The notes beneath the pieces are model-generated. The model saw only the letters and a list, made by a program, of their open reading frames with translations, had not been told where the DNA came from and did no database searches. Both the position numbers and the translations under genes were made by a program. Of a stretch of 31,523 bases of DNA, positions 1-6,990 are shown one piece after another; positions within the stretch are counted from its first letter, which is position 1; the number at the start of each line of letters is the position of its first letter. Source of the stretch: Elusimicrobia bacterium HGW-Elusimicrobia-2 (GTDB lineage: Bacteria; CG03); the NCBI GenBank assembly GCA_002841685.1, contig PHAM01000017.1:1-31523 (forward strand), in the 5' to 3' direction.

Positions 1-618
1 GTACATACACAGCGTCAGTATAGCGTGGCTGGTCACGCCTCTTCTCGTCTTCACGCCACGGCGCACCTTCGGCTTCGGAACTGTGTTAATCAGCCAGCCC
101 TGTTTCAATTCTCTGAAAGTTGTGTTCTCAATCAAACTTCTCTTATCGTATTTATCAATAATCTGCAATGGCCTGTTAATTGGAAGAGTCGTTAAAAACA
201 CTTTCTCTTTACCCGGCGCATACTCTTTGGCATCCCATTTTGTAACCATTACAACATTGATTTTGTTGCCTCTAAAATCTTTGCTGAATTTATCTTTTTG
301 ATTGTGTTTCTCGTCGCCATATTGGTCATAAGAGGTCAATCCTTTAATTCCTACGACACTCAAATTTTTATTCTCATCTCTATAAATTTTGTTCTCTATC
401 TCTGTGTTTCTAAGCCCCCTTGCGTTAGCGGTTATTCTCATGTCTGTTTTTAACGGTACGATAAAATCAATTTTGAGTTTATGTTTTAGTTTCCATAAGA
501 TTACTCCGTCGATAAAACCTCTGTCTATCAGGAGTAATTTTATTTTATCTTTTCCTATATTTTTTTTCGCCTGTTCAATCAGCTTTAACACATGTTTTCT
601 TGCGTCATCATTAATCTT
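1..618 (-). pseudogene. IS4-like DDE transposase, C-terminal fragment
   Basis: Reading the minus strand from about 618 to the window edge gives an uninterrupted frame that looks like the C-terminal half of an IS4-type (DDE_Tnp_1) transposase. A catalytic-Asp region reads LLLIDRGFIDG, and near the end a Y-x2-R-x3-E segment reads YDKRSLIENTTFRELKQGW, as in the third catalytic block of this superfamily. The protein runs off the left edge, so its C-terminus is unseen. Upstream, the frame meets a stop (TAA at 637-639), and the N-terminal half with the first catalytic Asp is missing, so the gene is broken. The break coincides with the 14-bp repeat at 619-632 that appears to be the end of the neighbouring element. 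Family assignment is by motif recognition only. Confidence 0.72.
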
Positions 619-632
619 CCTGACTTCCGCAA
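619..632. repeat. Left terminal inverted repeat of the IS
   Basis: CCTGACTTCCGCAA, an exact reverse complement of 2135-2148. It marks where homology to the left transposase fragment stops. Confidence 0.75.
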
Positions 633-701
633 ACCGTTAAAAACCGCCTAATTTCCTTCATAAAAATTGCAATTTGGGTGCTGCAAAGGTAATATTAGGG
701 T

Positions 702-2122
702 ATGTTTATTCGAAGGAATCGCAATCGCAGCGGGTCGGTCAGTGTACAAATTATCTCCAAAAAAAATAGAAGATACCGAGTAGAAACAGTTGGTAATTCG
801 AAAAATCCTGAAGAAGTAGAAAGACTGGCAGTAGAAGCGAAAAATCGTATCAATTATCCATTAAACCAAACATCACTGTTCCCAAACCTGTCAAAAACGG
901 ATGCTGTTATCAAAAACTTTCTGAAAAACATGGCTAATCTGCAAGTTCATACTATTGGACCTGAGATTATCTTTGGCGCCCTGTTTGATAGAATTGGTTT
1001 TAACGTCATAAAAGAAAAGTTGTTTCGTCACATTGTCATCGCGCGATTAGCCTATCCGGTCAGCAAATTAAAAACGGTTGACTATTTGTATCGTTATCGT
1101 GGAATAAGGCTGAAAGTGGATAAAATATATCGGTTTCTTGATAAATTATGCGACAGTTACAAAGAAACTGTTGAACGGATAGCATATGATTACACAAAAC
1201 AAACGTTAAAGAATATCTCAATAGTATTTTACGATATGACCACACTCTATTTTGAAACTGACGACGAAGATGATTTAAGGAATATAGGATTCTCCAAGGA
1301 CGGAAAATTCCAAAACCCACAAATCATGTTAGGTTTATTGGTCGGACAGCATGGCTACCCCATCGGTTATGACATTTTCGAAGGTAACACATTTGGCAAA
1401 ATCTCACAAATCAAAAATATCAATTCATTATCGGGGCAAGAATCAAAAATGAAAGCCATAAAAAGAAAGAAGCAATATTAAAAAAGGCCAAAGGCCTGAG
1501 CGACGGCCAAAGTTTCTCGTTGAAGAAATCGGATGGAACGAGATTGATTATTACCTATTCAGAAAAACGTCGTACCAAAGATTTTTACAATAGAAAAAAG
1601 GGTTTACAAAAACTGCGCCAAAAAGTAAAAACAGGCAAATTAACTAAAGCAAGCATAAACAACCGCGGGTATAATAAATTCCTTGTTCTCAAGGGCAAAG
1701 TTGAAATTGAGATAGATGAAAATAAAATCCAGGAAGACCAAGTATGGGATGGCCTAAAAGGATACATTACTAATACGCGGCTACCTGCTAAGAAAATAGT
1801 AGACAATTACCGCCACCTCTGGCAGATAGAAAAAGCTTTCCGTATATCAAAAACCGATCTTAGAATCCGGCCTATTTACCATTACCGAAAAAAACGCATT
1901 GAAGCTCATATTTGCATTGCATTTGCAGCTTATACTATTTACAAAGAATTGGAGCGGCTCCTCTATAAACACAAGGCCGGTTTTAGCTCCAAACGAGTCG
2001 CTGAATTGTCACACACCATGTACGAGTTTGAATATATGCTTCCACATTCAAAGAAGAAAGAAAAGACAATTTTAAAAATGAACGATGAGCAGCAATTGCT
2101 TTACAATATCATTTGTAAATAA
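702..2122 (+). pseudogene. IS1634-like transposase with internal deletion and frameshift
   Basis: Two open frames belong to one transposase. The first (702-1481) holds the N-terminal region and the first catalytic Asp (FYDMTTLYFET), followed by GFSKDGK, NPQIMLGLLV and YDIFEGNTF, all typical of IS1634-type DDE transposases. The second frame (+2 relative to the first) can be read from about 1403 through KYQFIIGARIKNES to the stop at 2122, including the third acidic block (HLWQIEKAFRIS). Between FEGNTF and KYQFII family members normally have some 35-40 residues carrying the second catalytic Asp (VADAGLLS-type). Here that stretch is absent and the frame shifts near 1392-1405. The first frame then runs through out-of-frame codons to 1481. 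The protein cannot be a complete DDE enzyme. The start at ATG 702 follows an AGGG, 4 nt away. Confidence 0.85.
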
Positions 2123-2448
2123 TTGGGTGCTGCATTGCGGAAGTCAGGAGGGGCCTTCTTTTTGGCGACATCCCACACGATGTCAATATTTACCCCAAAA
2201 TAAAAATGAATGATTTTATCTCTCATCCCCGCGATGTTTTTCCAGGCGACATCGGGTTCAGCTTTTCTTAAATCATTTGATATGTTTTTGACGGCTTCGC
2301 CAAGAATTCCGATATTATAAATCACGGCATCCTGACTTTTTTTATCCTTGATGAATTTCTTGTAACTTGACTTTTTAACATAATCCGAGATACTATTCAA
2401 AGCATTTTCCATGTCATACAAATATTCTAAATTGCCGCGTTTATGCAT
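2101..2448 (-). CDS. hepT: HepT-like toxin (HEPN), C-terminus replaced by IS sequence
   Basis: HepT is the HEPN-fold RNase toxin of MntA/HepT modules. The R-x4-H-x-Y catalytic motif is present (RDKIIHFYF, around residues 76-84), as is the conserved IYNIGILGEAVKNIS segment. HepT homologues are about 110-115 residues and end in a helix after VWDIV-x-LP. Here homology ends near residue 100 (VWDVAKKKAP), exactly where the IS begins at 2148. The last 15 or so residues are read from the inverted repeat and the IS end. The start ATG at 2448 overlaps the end of the upstream mntA by 8 nt, the usual coupled arrangement. Catalytic residues survive, so residual activity is possible, but folding and AMPylation control may be impaired. 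Family assignment is secure; activity is unknown. Confidence 0.85.
   Translation of the reverse strand: MHKRGNLEYLYDMENALNSISDYVKKSSYKKFIKDKKSQDAVIYNIGILGEAVKNISNDLRKAEPDVAWKNIAGMRDKIIHFYFGVNIDIVWDVAKKKAPPDFRNAAPNYLQMIL
2135..2148. repeat. Right terminal inverted repeat of the IS
   Basis: TTGCGGAAGTCAGG, the exact reverse complement of 619-632. The end of hepT reads through it. Confidence 0.75.
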
Positions 2449-2750
2449 AGATTAAATTTCTTTTGATATCCTCTGCCACTTTTTTCACTCGGATATTCTT
2501 CACCCCTTCCGAAGTCAGCACATCCACTTTTCTATCAAATAATTTTTCCAGATAGTCGATCAAACCTATCAAATTATCAAAACTCGGTTTGTTGAATTCA
2601 ACGACAAAGTCAATATCGCTGCTGACTTTCTGCCTGTTTTGAACAAATGAACCGAAAAGACCGATTTTTTTAACGGTGTATTTCTTTAAAACTTCCCTGT
2701 TTTCCTTGAGTTCTCTGATTACTTTTTTCTGTGTAAGATTTTTTTTTCAT
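2441..2750 (-). pseudogene. mntA: MntA-like minimal nucleotidyltransferase antitoxin, frameshifted at start
   Basis: The minus strand encodes a minimal nucleotidyltransferase: KKIGLFGSFVQNR followed by SDIDFVVEF gives the GSF…(S)DxD signature of MNT-type enzymes, here the adenylyltransferase antitoxin that AMPylates HepT. It ends at TAA 2443-2441, inside the hepT start. The frame is open back to about 2740, but the plausible start codons (ATG 2756 with GGAG five bases upstream, and ATG 2750) are in another frame. A run of nine A residues right after ATG 2750 explains this: with eight A's the protein would begin MKKNLTQKKVIRELK and be about 102 residues long, the normal size. A stop in the correct frame overlaps the run, so no in-frame start is available upstream. 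This is either a real inactivating indel, slippage-dependent expression, or a sequencing error. Confidence 0.8.
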
Positions 2751-2826
2751 ATTCATCTTCGCTCCAATCGTTTGATGTTACAACATTTACTGAAATTTTA
2801 CCATAAGAGCGCTGGTAAAACCGCGA

Positions 2827-4926
2827 TTATTTGACGCCGCTTTTGAAATTGAATCGCACCGAGCCGGGAACACTCTCGTCGCTGTCGTATGAGTCAAATA
2901 AAGTTTTAAGAAGTTTCCGGTCAGGCGGGATATAGCTCAGGTCAATGCCGAAATTGCTTATGCCCAGATCGTGCAGTTTTCTCCTTGAAGAAAAAAGGCA
3001 GACAGGTTTCGCGGCGATCAGAAGTGTGAGTTTTGACTCGGCGACGGGATAAAAAGAGTTCTCGTCCTTTGATTTTTTATCACCCCTGTCGTTCTCCAGC
3101 AGGAGATCGCCGCCGATGTATCCGGGCGTGAGTATCCTCGAGCGAGCCACAGGCGGATGGCCGTAGAGATATATGAGCATGCGCGCGGCGTCCACGGGTC
3201 CGGTCAGGTCCCTGATATTCAGAAAATCGTCCTCCCATGAGATGTTGAAGGAGTTTATGTCTCTGTCGTCGAGAAAGGCCGCGGCGTAGGCGTTCCAGGC
3301 ATAGAGGAACTGGCCCGCGGAAAGCGAGCATCCTTTTTCTTTGAAAAATCCTATGTGTGAGATATTGTTCAGCGTCCAGTTTTTCACGCCGGCGTTTATC
3401 AATTTTTCCAGATGATTTCTGAAGAGCTGTGTTTCCCTCTGCCCTATAAAAGGCGGCAGCTCCATCACCGTCTCATTACCCAGCCTATCGATTATATCGC
3501 CGGATTGATGTATGTTTTCCTGGGTCAGCGAAAAAACAGCGCGGCTTTTTCTGCCGCCGAGCGAATCCGCCCATTTGACGTCTGAAAACCTCAGCCACAG
3601 CGTGTCCGCCCCGGGCGATGATTTTTTCCCGCTGTTCCATTTGTTTGATATGAGCGATGTGTAGTCCTGACTCACCTGATAGACACGGACGACTTTGCCC
3701 CTGTTTTTCAGGGTATAGCTCTTATACATGGCGTCCACTTCTTTCTCTATATCTTTCTGATCCGTCAGGGCTTCGGCTGTCCTGAAGACGGGGTCGCCTT
3801 TTGAGAAGTCATCCGCGTTATCAATGGCAAAAGTGTATCTGTCAGCGTCTAAAGTGAAGACCTTCACCTTAAAGGCCCTGGTAATGTCTCCGGCGGGATT
3901 GGAGATGCGCAGGCGGTCACCCGCGATTATTCCGGACACGCCTTCAAAAAGCTTTATCGTCACGCTGTCCGCGGAGCTTTCCCCGACTTCACCTATGCGG
4001 TTTCCGAGGCACTGCGCCTTTTCCGGCTCAAATATATTTTCGTCACGGCCAGAAAAAAGGCAGGAGGTCTTTTCGCGGGCGTAATCCGCTGAAAGAATGC
4101 CGCGCGCCTCGTCCAGCGCTTCCGGAAAATCCCCCTCGGCGGCGTCTATCAGCATACGGTAGGCCTTCACCGTCCTGTAAACATATTCAGCGCTCCTCAT
4201 GCGGCCTTCAATTTTTAACGACGCTATCTTTATTTTTTTCAATTCCCTGATATCTTCGGCCAGCTGCATATCGCGCGGCGATAAGAGATAGCCCTTCCTC
4301 TTTCCCTGACGCCATATCCTCCGGCAGGGCTGGGTGCAGAGACCCCGGTTGCCGCTGTGTCCGCCTATGAAACTTGAGAAAAGGCATTGCCCCGAGAGGG
4401 AGAAACAAAGAGCGCCGTGGCAGAAGACTTCCAGCTCCGCGGGAGAGCCCTTGGCGATTATCTTCAATTCGGGATATGAGAGCTCCCGCGCGAGGATCAC
4501 CCGCTTGAAACCGGCTTCCGCGAGGATGTCAACGCCCATCCTGTTGTGGACGGCAAGCTGCGTGCTGGCGTGCATCTCTATATCCTCAAAATGTTTGGAT
4601 ATGATCTCGGCAAGCCCCAGATCCTGTATTATAAAGGCGTCCGCGCCGAGTTTCTTTATCCCCGCGACGAGTTTAACGGCGCCGTGTATCTCGGCGTGCT
4701 TGATGAGGGTGTTCATCGCCACAAAAACTTTGATGCCCTTACCGTGAGCGTAATCCATGAGCACCGCCAGATCGTAGAAAGTGATGCTCTTGGCGGACAT
4801 CCGTGCGTTGAAGCCGGGAGCGCCTATGTAAACGGCGTCTGCGCCCCCGCGCACTGCGGCGACGAGAGCGTCCTTAGACCCCGCCGGAGCTAATAATTGG
4901 AATAATTGGGGGTCAGGTCTTGACAT
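2827..4926 (-). CDS. U32-family protein, RlhA-like (23S rRNA hydroxylation)
   Basis: Belongs to peptidase family U32. The signature EVFCHGALCFSLSGQC (about residues 166-181) is followed by NRGLCTQPCR, supplying the conserved cysteines. U32 members in E. coli (RlhA, TrhP) act with prephenate-derived cofactors in RNA hydroxylation rather than as proteases. At 699 residues, with a long C-terminal half after the U32 core, this resembles RlhA (about 650 residues, C2501 of 23S rRNA) more than TrhP; substrate is inference. It lies 17 nt downstream of ispG on the same strand. The usual N-terminal LLAPAG block sits at residues 11-16. The preceding residues (MSRPDPQLFQ) are encoded by a repeat-like stretch at 4908-4926 (see that entry). 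The start has no strong Shine-Dalgarno sequence. Confidence 0.85.
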   Translation of the reverse strand: MSRPDPQLFQLLAPAGSKDALVAAVRGGADAVYIGAPGFNARMSAKSITFYDLAVLMDYAHGKGIKVFVAMNTLIKHAEIHGAVKLVAGIKKLGADAFIIQDLGLAEIISKHFEDIEMHASTQLAVHNRMGVDILAEAGFKRVILARELSYPELKIIAKGSPAELEVFCHGALCFSLSGQCLFSSFIGGHSGNRGLCTQPCRRIWRQGKRKGYLLSPRDMQLAEDIRELKKIKIASLKIEGRMRSAEYVYRTVKAYRMLIDAAEGDFPEALDEARGILSADYAREKTSCLFSGRDENIFEPEKAQCLGNRIGEVGESSADSVTIKLFEGVSGIIAGDRLRISNPAGDITRAFKVKVFTLDADRYTFAIDNADDFSKGDPVFRTAEALTDQKDIEKEVDAMYKSYTLKNRGKVVRVYQVSQDYTSLISNKWNSGKKSSPGADTLWLRFSDVKWADSLGGRKSRAVFSLTQENIHQSGDIIDRLGNETVMELPPFIGQRETQLFRNHLEKLINAGVKNWTLNNISHIGFFKEKGCSLSAGQFLYAWNAYAAAFLDDRDINSFNISWEDDFLNIRDLTGPVDAARMLIYLYGHPPVARSRILTPGYIGGDLLLENDRGDKKSKDENSFYPVAESKLTLLIAAKPVCLFSSRRKLHDLGISNFGIDLSYIPPDRKLLKTLFDSYDSDESVPGSVRFNFKSGVK
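4908..4926. repeat. Possible REP-like element supplying the U32 gene start
   Basis: On the minus strand the gene begins ATGTCAAGACCTGACCCCC, with an imperfect inverted repeat GTCA-AGACC-TGAC. I recall very similar GTCAAGACCTGACCCC strings as recurrent dispersed repeats in bacterial genomes rich in REP-associated transposases, but I cannot verify this here. Only one copy is in the window. Confidence 0.35.
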
Positions 4927-4943
4927 GAGACATCCGGCTCTGG

Positions 4944-5993
4944 TTAGACAAGATTTTTTTTGATTTGCTTCGTAATAAATTTCACGGCTTCAGAACGCTT
5001 CAGCGTTTTAACGATTTTGCCTTTTTCAAAGTAAACGGCCTTTTGCCCGGCGAAAGCGATACCCAGATCGGCGTTCCTGGCCTCGCCCGGGCCGTTCACC
5101 TCACAGCCCATGACGGCCACATTAAGTGTCTTTGCTGCGGCTGTGTCCGCGTCCGGAAAGCCTTTCATGATATCGTCCAGAATGGTTCTCAGATCGACCC
5201 CGCATCTCCCGCAGGTCGGACAAGCCATGAAATTGATTTTCCTTTTAATTAAACCTATATCGGATAAAATTGAATAAGCTACTTTAACTTCTTCCACCGG
5301 GTCGGAAAGCAGCGAAACCCTTATCGTGTCGCCTATTCCCTCCCTCAGAAGTATGCCCAGAGCCATGGCGCTTTTGATGATGCCGGAGCTTTTGGGGCCG
5401 GTCGCGGTCACGCCCATGTGGAGCGGATATGCGAGCCTGTCCAGAATGCGGTTGACCTCGATCGTCGTTTCAACATCTTCGGCTTTCGCGGATACGACAA
5501 TATTGTAAAAACCGGCTTTTTCAAGGACGGAGACCTCCTTTTTCACGGCCGCGGCCAGTTTACGGGCTTTCACCTTCGGAGAGTCGCCTTTGTTGAGCGT
5601 TTTCACGGAACCGCTGTTGGCGCCCACCCTTATGGGAATGCCTCGTTCTCGGCAGACGGCGGCCACTTCCCGCGCTTTTTGGACCGAACCTATGTTTGAT
5701 GGGTTTATCCTGATCTTGTCTATTCCCGATGCCGCCGCTGTGACGGCGAGTTTCCAGTCAAAATGAATGTCGGCCACGAGGGGGACTTTGACTTTTTTCC
5801 TCAATCCGCCCAGATGTGAAGCCTCAAAAGCGTTGGGCACGGCTATCCTCACAATCCGGCAGCCGGACTCCGCCATTGAATTGATCCACGAGGCCGTTTT
5901 CCCGTCAGAGGGCGCCGTTTTAACCATCCCCTGCACGACGACGGGCTTTCCCCCGCCCATGCTGACATCACCAACTTTAACCGTTTTTTTCAT
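4944..5993 (-). CDS. ispG: 4-hydroxy-3-methylbut-2-enyl diphosphate synthase
   Basis: IspG (GcpE) converts methylerythritol cyclodiphosphate to HMBPP in the non-mevalonate isoprenoid pathway using a [4Fe-4S] cluster. The protein is 349 residues, a normal length for the single-domain bacterial form. The N-terminal TIM barrel contains VRIAVPN and VPLVADIHFD. The C-terminal cluster domain has MACPTCGRCGVDL and MGCEVNGPGEARNADLGIA, which contain the conserved cysteines and the catalytic Glu of the NGPGE motif. It lies 15 nt downstream of the SPFH gene and 17 nt upstream of the U32 gene, likely one transcript. No clear Shine-Dalgarno sequence precedes the ATG. It implies an MEP pathway feeding undecaprenyl phosphate, the lipid carrier used by the WecA-type enzyme in this window. 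Confidence 0.97.
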   Translation of the reverse strand: MKKTVKVGDVSMGGGKPVVVQGMVKTAPSDGKTASWINSMAESGCRIVRIAVPNAFEASHLGGLRKKVKVPLVADIHFDWKLAVTAAASGIDKIRINPSNIGSVQKAREVAAVCRERGIPIRVGANSGSVKTLNKGDSPKVKARKLAAAVKKEVSVLEKAGFYNIVVSAKAEDVETTIEVNRILDRLAYPLHMGVTATGPKSSGIIKSAMALGILLREGIGDTIRVSLLSDPVEEVKVAYSILSDIGLIKRKINFMACPTCGRCGVDLRTILDDIMKGFPDADTAAAKTLNVAVMGCEVNGPGEARNADLGIAFAGQKAVYFEKGKIVKTLKRSEAVKFITKQIKKNLV

Positions 5994-6008
5994 TAAATTA
6001 ACCGGCGG

Positions 6009-6875
6009 CTATTTTCCGGCCGCCGACTTATGCGTTAACGGCAGAACACCGGCCAGCTCGCCGATAACATTAACCAGTTCGCTGTTTTCCGGCACCACAA
6101 TTTTGGCATTGTCTTTCAAAGATGTCTCAACGGTCTGTAATTTTCTCAAAAGCTGGGCGTTCCCCACAAAATATTTATTCGCCGCTTCATTGACAAGCTG
6201 TATCGCCTCGGCTTCGCCCTGCGCATGCAGAATTCTTGACTGCTTTACGCCCTCGGCTTCTTTGATCTTTGATCGTTTTACACCGTCGGCGACGGTTTCG
6301 GCGGCCGTGGCGTAATCTATGGCGGCTATCTTCTCGTTTTCCGCTTTTACAACCTTATTCATTGTCTCCTGCACATCTTTCGGGGGGTCTATTTCTTTTA
6401 ATTCCGTTCTGACAATTTCAATTCCCCAGCTGCCTGTCTCTTCACGCAGCGTATTGTGCAGTTCGGAATTAATTTTTCCCCTCTCGCTATTCGCGGATTT
6501 CAAAGTTAATGTTCCTATTATGTTTCTCAAAGTCGTTCTGGCCAAGTTTACAATCTGCCACTGATAATCATTGACATTATACTGTGAGTTTTTGACATCC
6601 ACCTCGCTATCTTTGACTTTGAAATAGACCTGCGCGTCAACTCTGGCATTGAGATTATCGTTAGTGATGATCTCCTGCGGCTCAGCGTCAATCATCTGCT
6701 CCGTGATATTTATCTTGACCATAGAATCAATCACCGGTATGATCCAGTGAAACCCGGGATTGCAAAAACGGTTATATTTTCCCAGTCGTTCAATAAGACC
6801 CCGTTGTGTAGGTCTGATAATCCTTATGCCCCACAAAAAAATAAAAACAGCGCCTGCCAAATAAAAGTAATTCAT
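6009..6875 (-). CDS. SPFH/band-7 membrane protein (QmcA/paraslipin-like)
   Basis: 288 residues. One N-terminal membrane anchor (YFYLAGAVFIFLWGIRII) is followed by the SPFH domain: RPTQRGLIERLGKYNR, GFHWIIPVIDSM and AQVYFKVKD. A charged helical region rich in Ala and Glu then follows (KAENEKIAAIDYATAAETVADG, then KIKEAEGVKQSRILHAQGEAEA), typical of prohibitin/stomatin oligomerisation. Family members form ring assemblies or membrane microdomains and often regulate membrane proteases such as FtsH or NfeD-type partners. No nfeD gene is next to it here, so the partner is unknown. A strong ribosome binding site (GGGAGGGCGG) precedes the ATG by a few bases. The 115-nt gap to ppdK suggests it could have its own promoter. 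Confidence 0.88.
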   Translation of the reverse strand: MNYFYLAGAVFIFLWGIRIIRPTQRGLIERLGKYNRFCNPGFHWIIPVIDSMVKINITEQMIDAEPQEIITNDNLNARVDAQVYFKVKDSEVDVKNSQYNVNDYQWQIVNLARTTLRNIIGTLTLKSANSERGKINSELHNTLREETGSWGIEIVRTELKEIDPPKDVQETMNKVVKAENEKIAAIDYATAAETVADGVKRSKIKEAEGVKQSRILHAQGEAEAIQLVNEAANKYFVGNAQLLRKLQTVETSLKDNAKIVVPENSELVNVIGELAGVLPLTHKSAAGK

Positions 6876-6990
6876 AACCGCCCTCCCTTACTTTTCAACT
6901 AACCGCCTGAACAAAGAACTCTGAAAAAATCTTTAATTGCCGTTAAAGCCAAACTGACCGCAGGCAATAATACTTTTCCGCGGGAATAAA

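Larger units (their letters stand above)
619..2148 (+). mobile_element. IS1634-like insertion sequence, defective
   Basis: A 1530-bp segment bounded by a perfect 14-bp inverted repeat (CCTGACTTCCGCAA inward from both ends, 619-632 and 2135-2148). It carries one plus-strand IS1634/IS4-type transposase gene that fills most of its length, as expected for a simple IS. A 12-bp direct repeat (TTGGGTGCTGCA) lies just inside each end, at 674-685 and 2123-2134. No target-site duplication is visible: the outer flanks (…AATCTT and AGGGGC…) differ and belong to two different genes, a transposase fragment and hepT. The element therefore probably took part in a rearrangement after insertion. It is lower in GC than the genes to the right. 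The exact ends are inferred from the inverted repeat. Confidence 0.72.

Noticed and set aside
83-640. Plus-strand hydrophobic open frames at the left edge
   Set aside because: They are shadows of the minus-strand IS4-like transposase fragment, whose translation shows clear family motifs.
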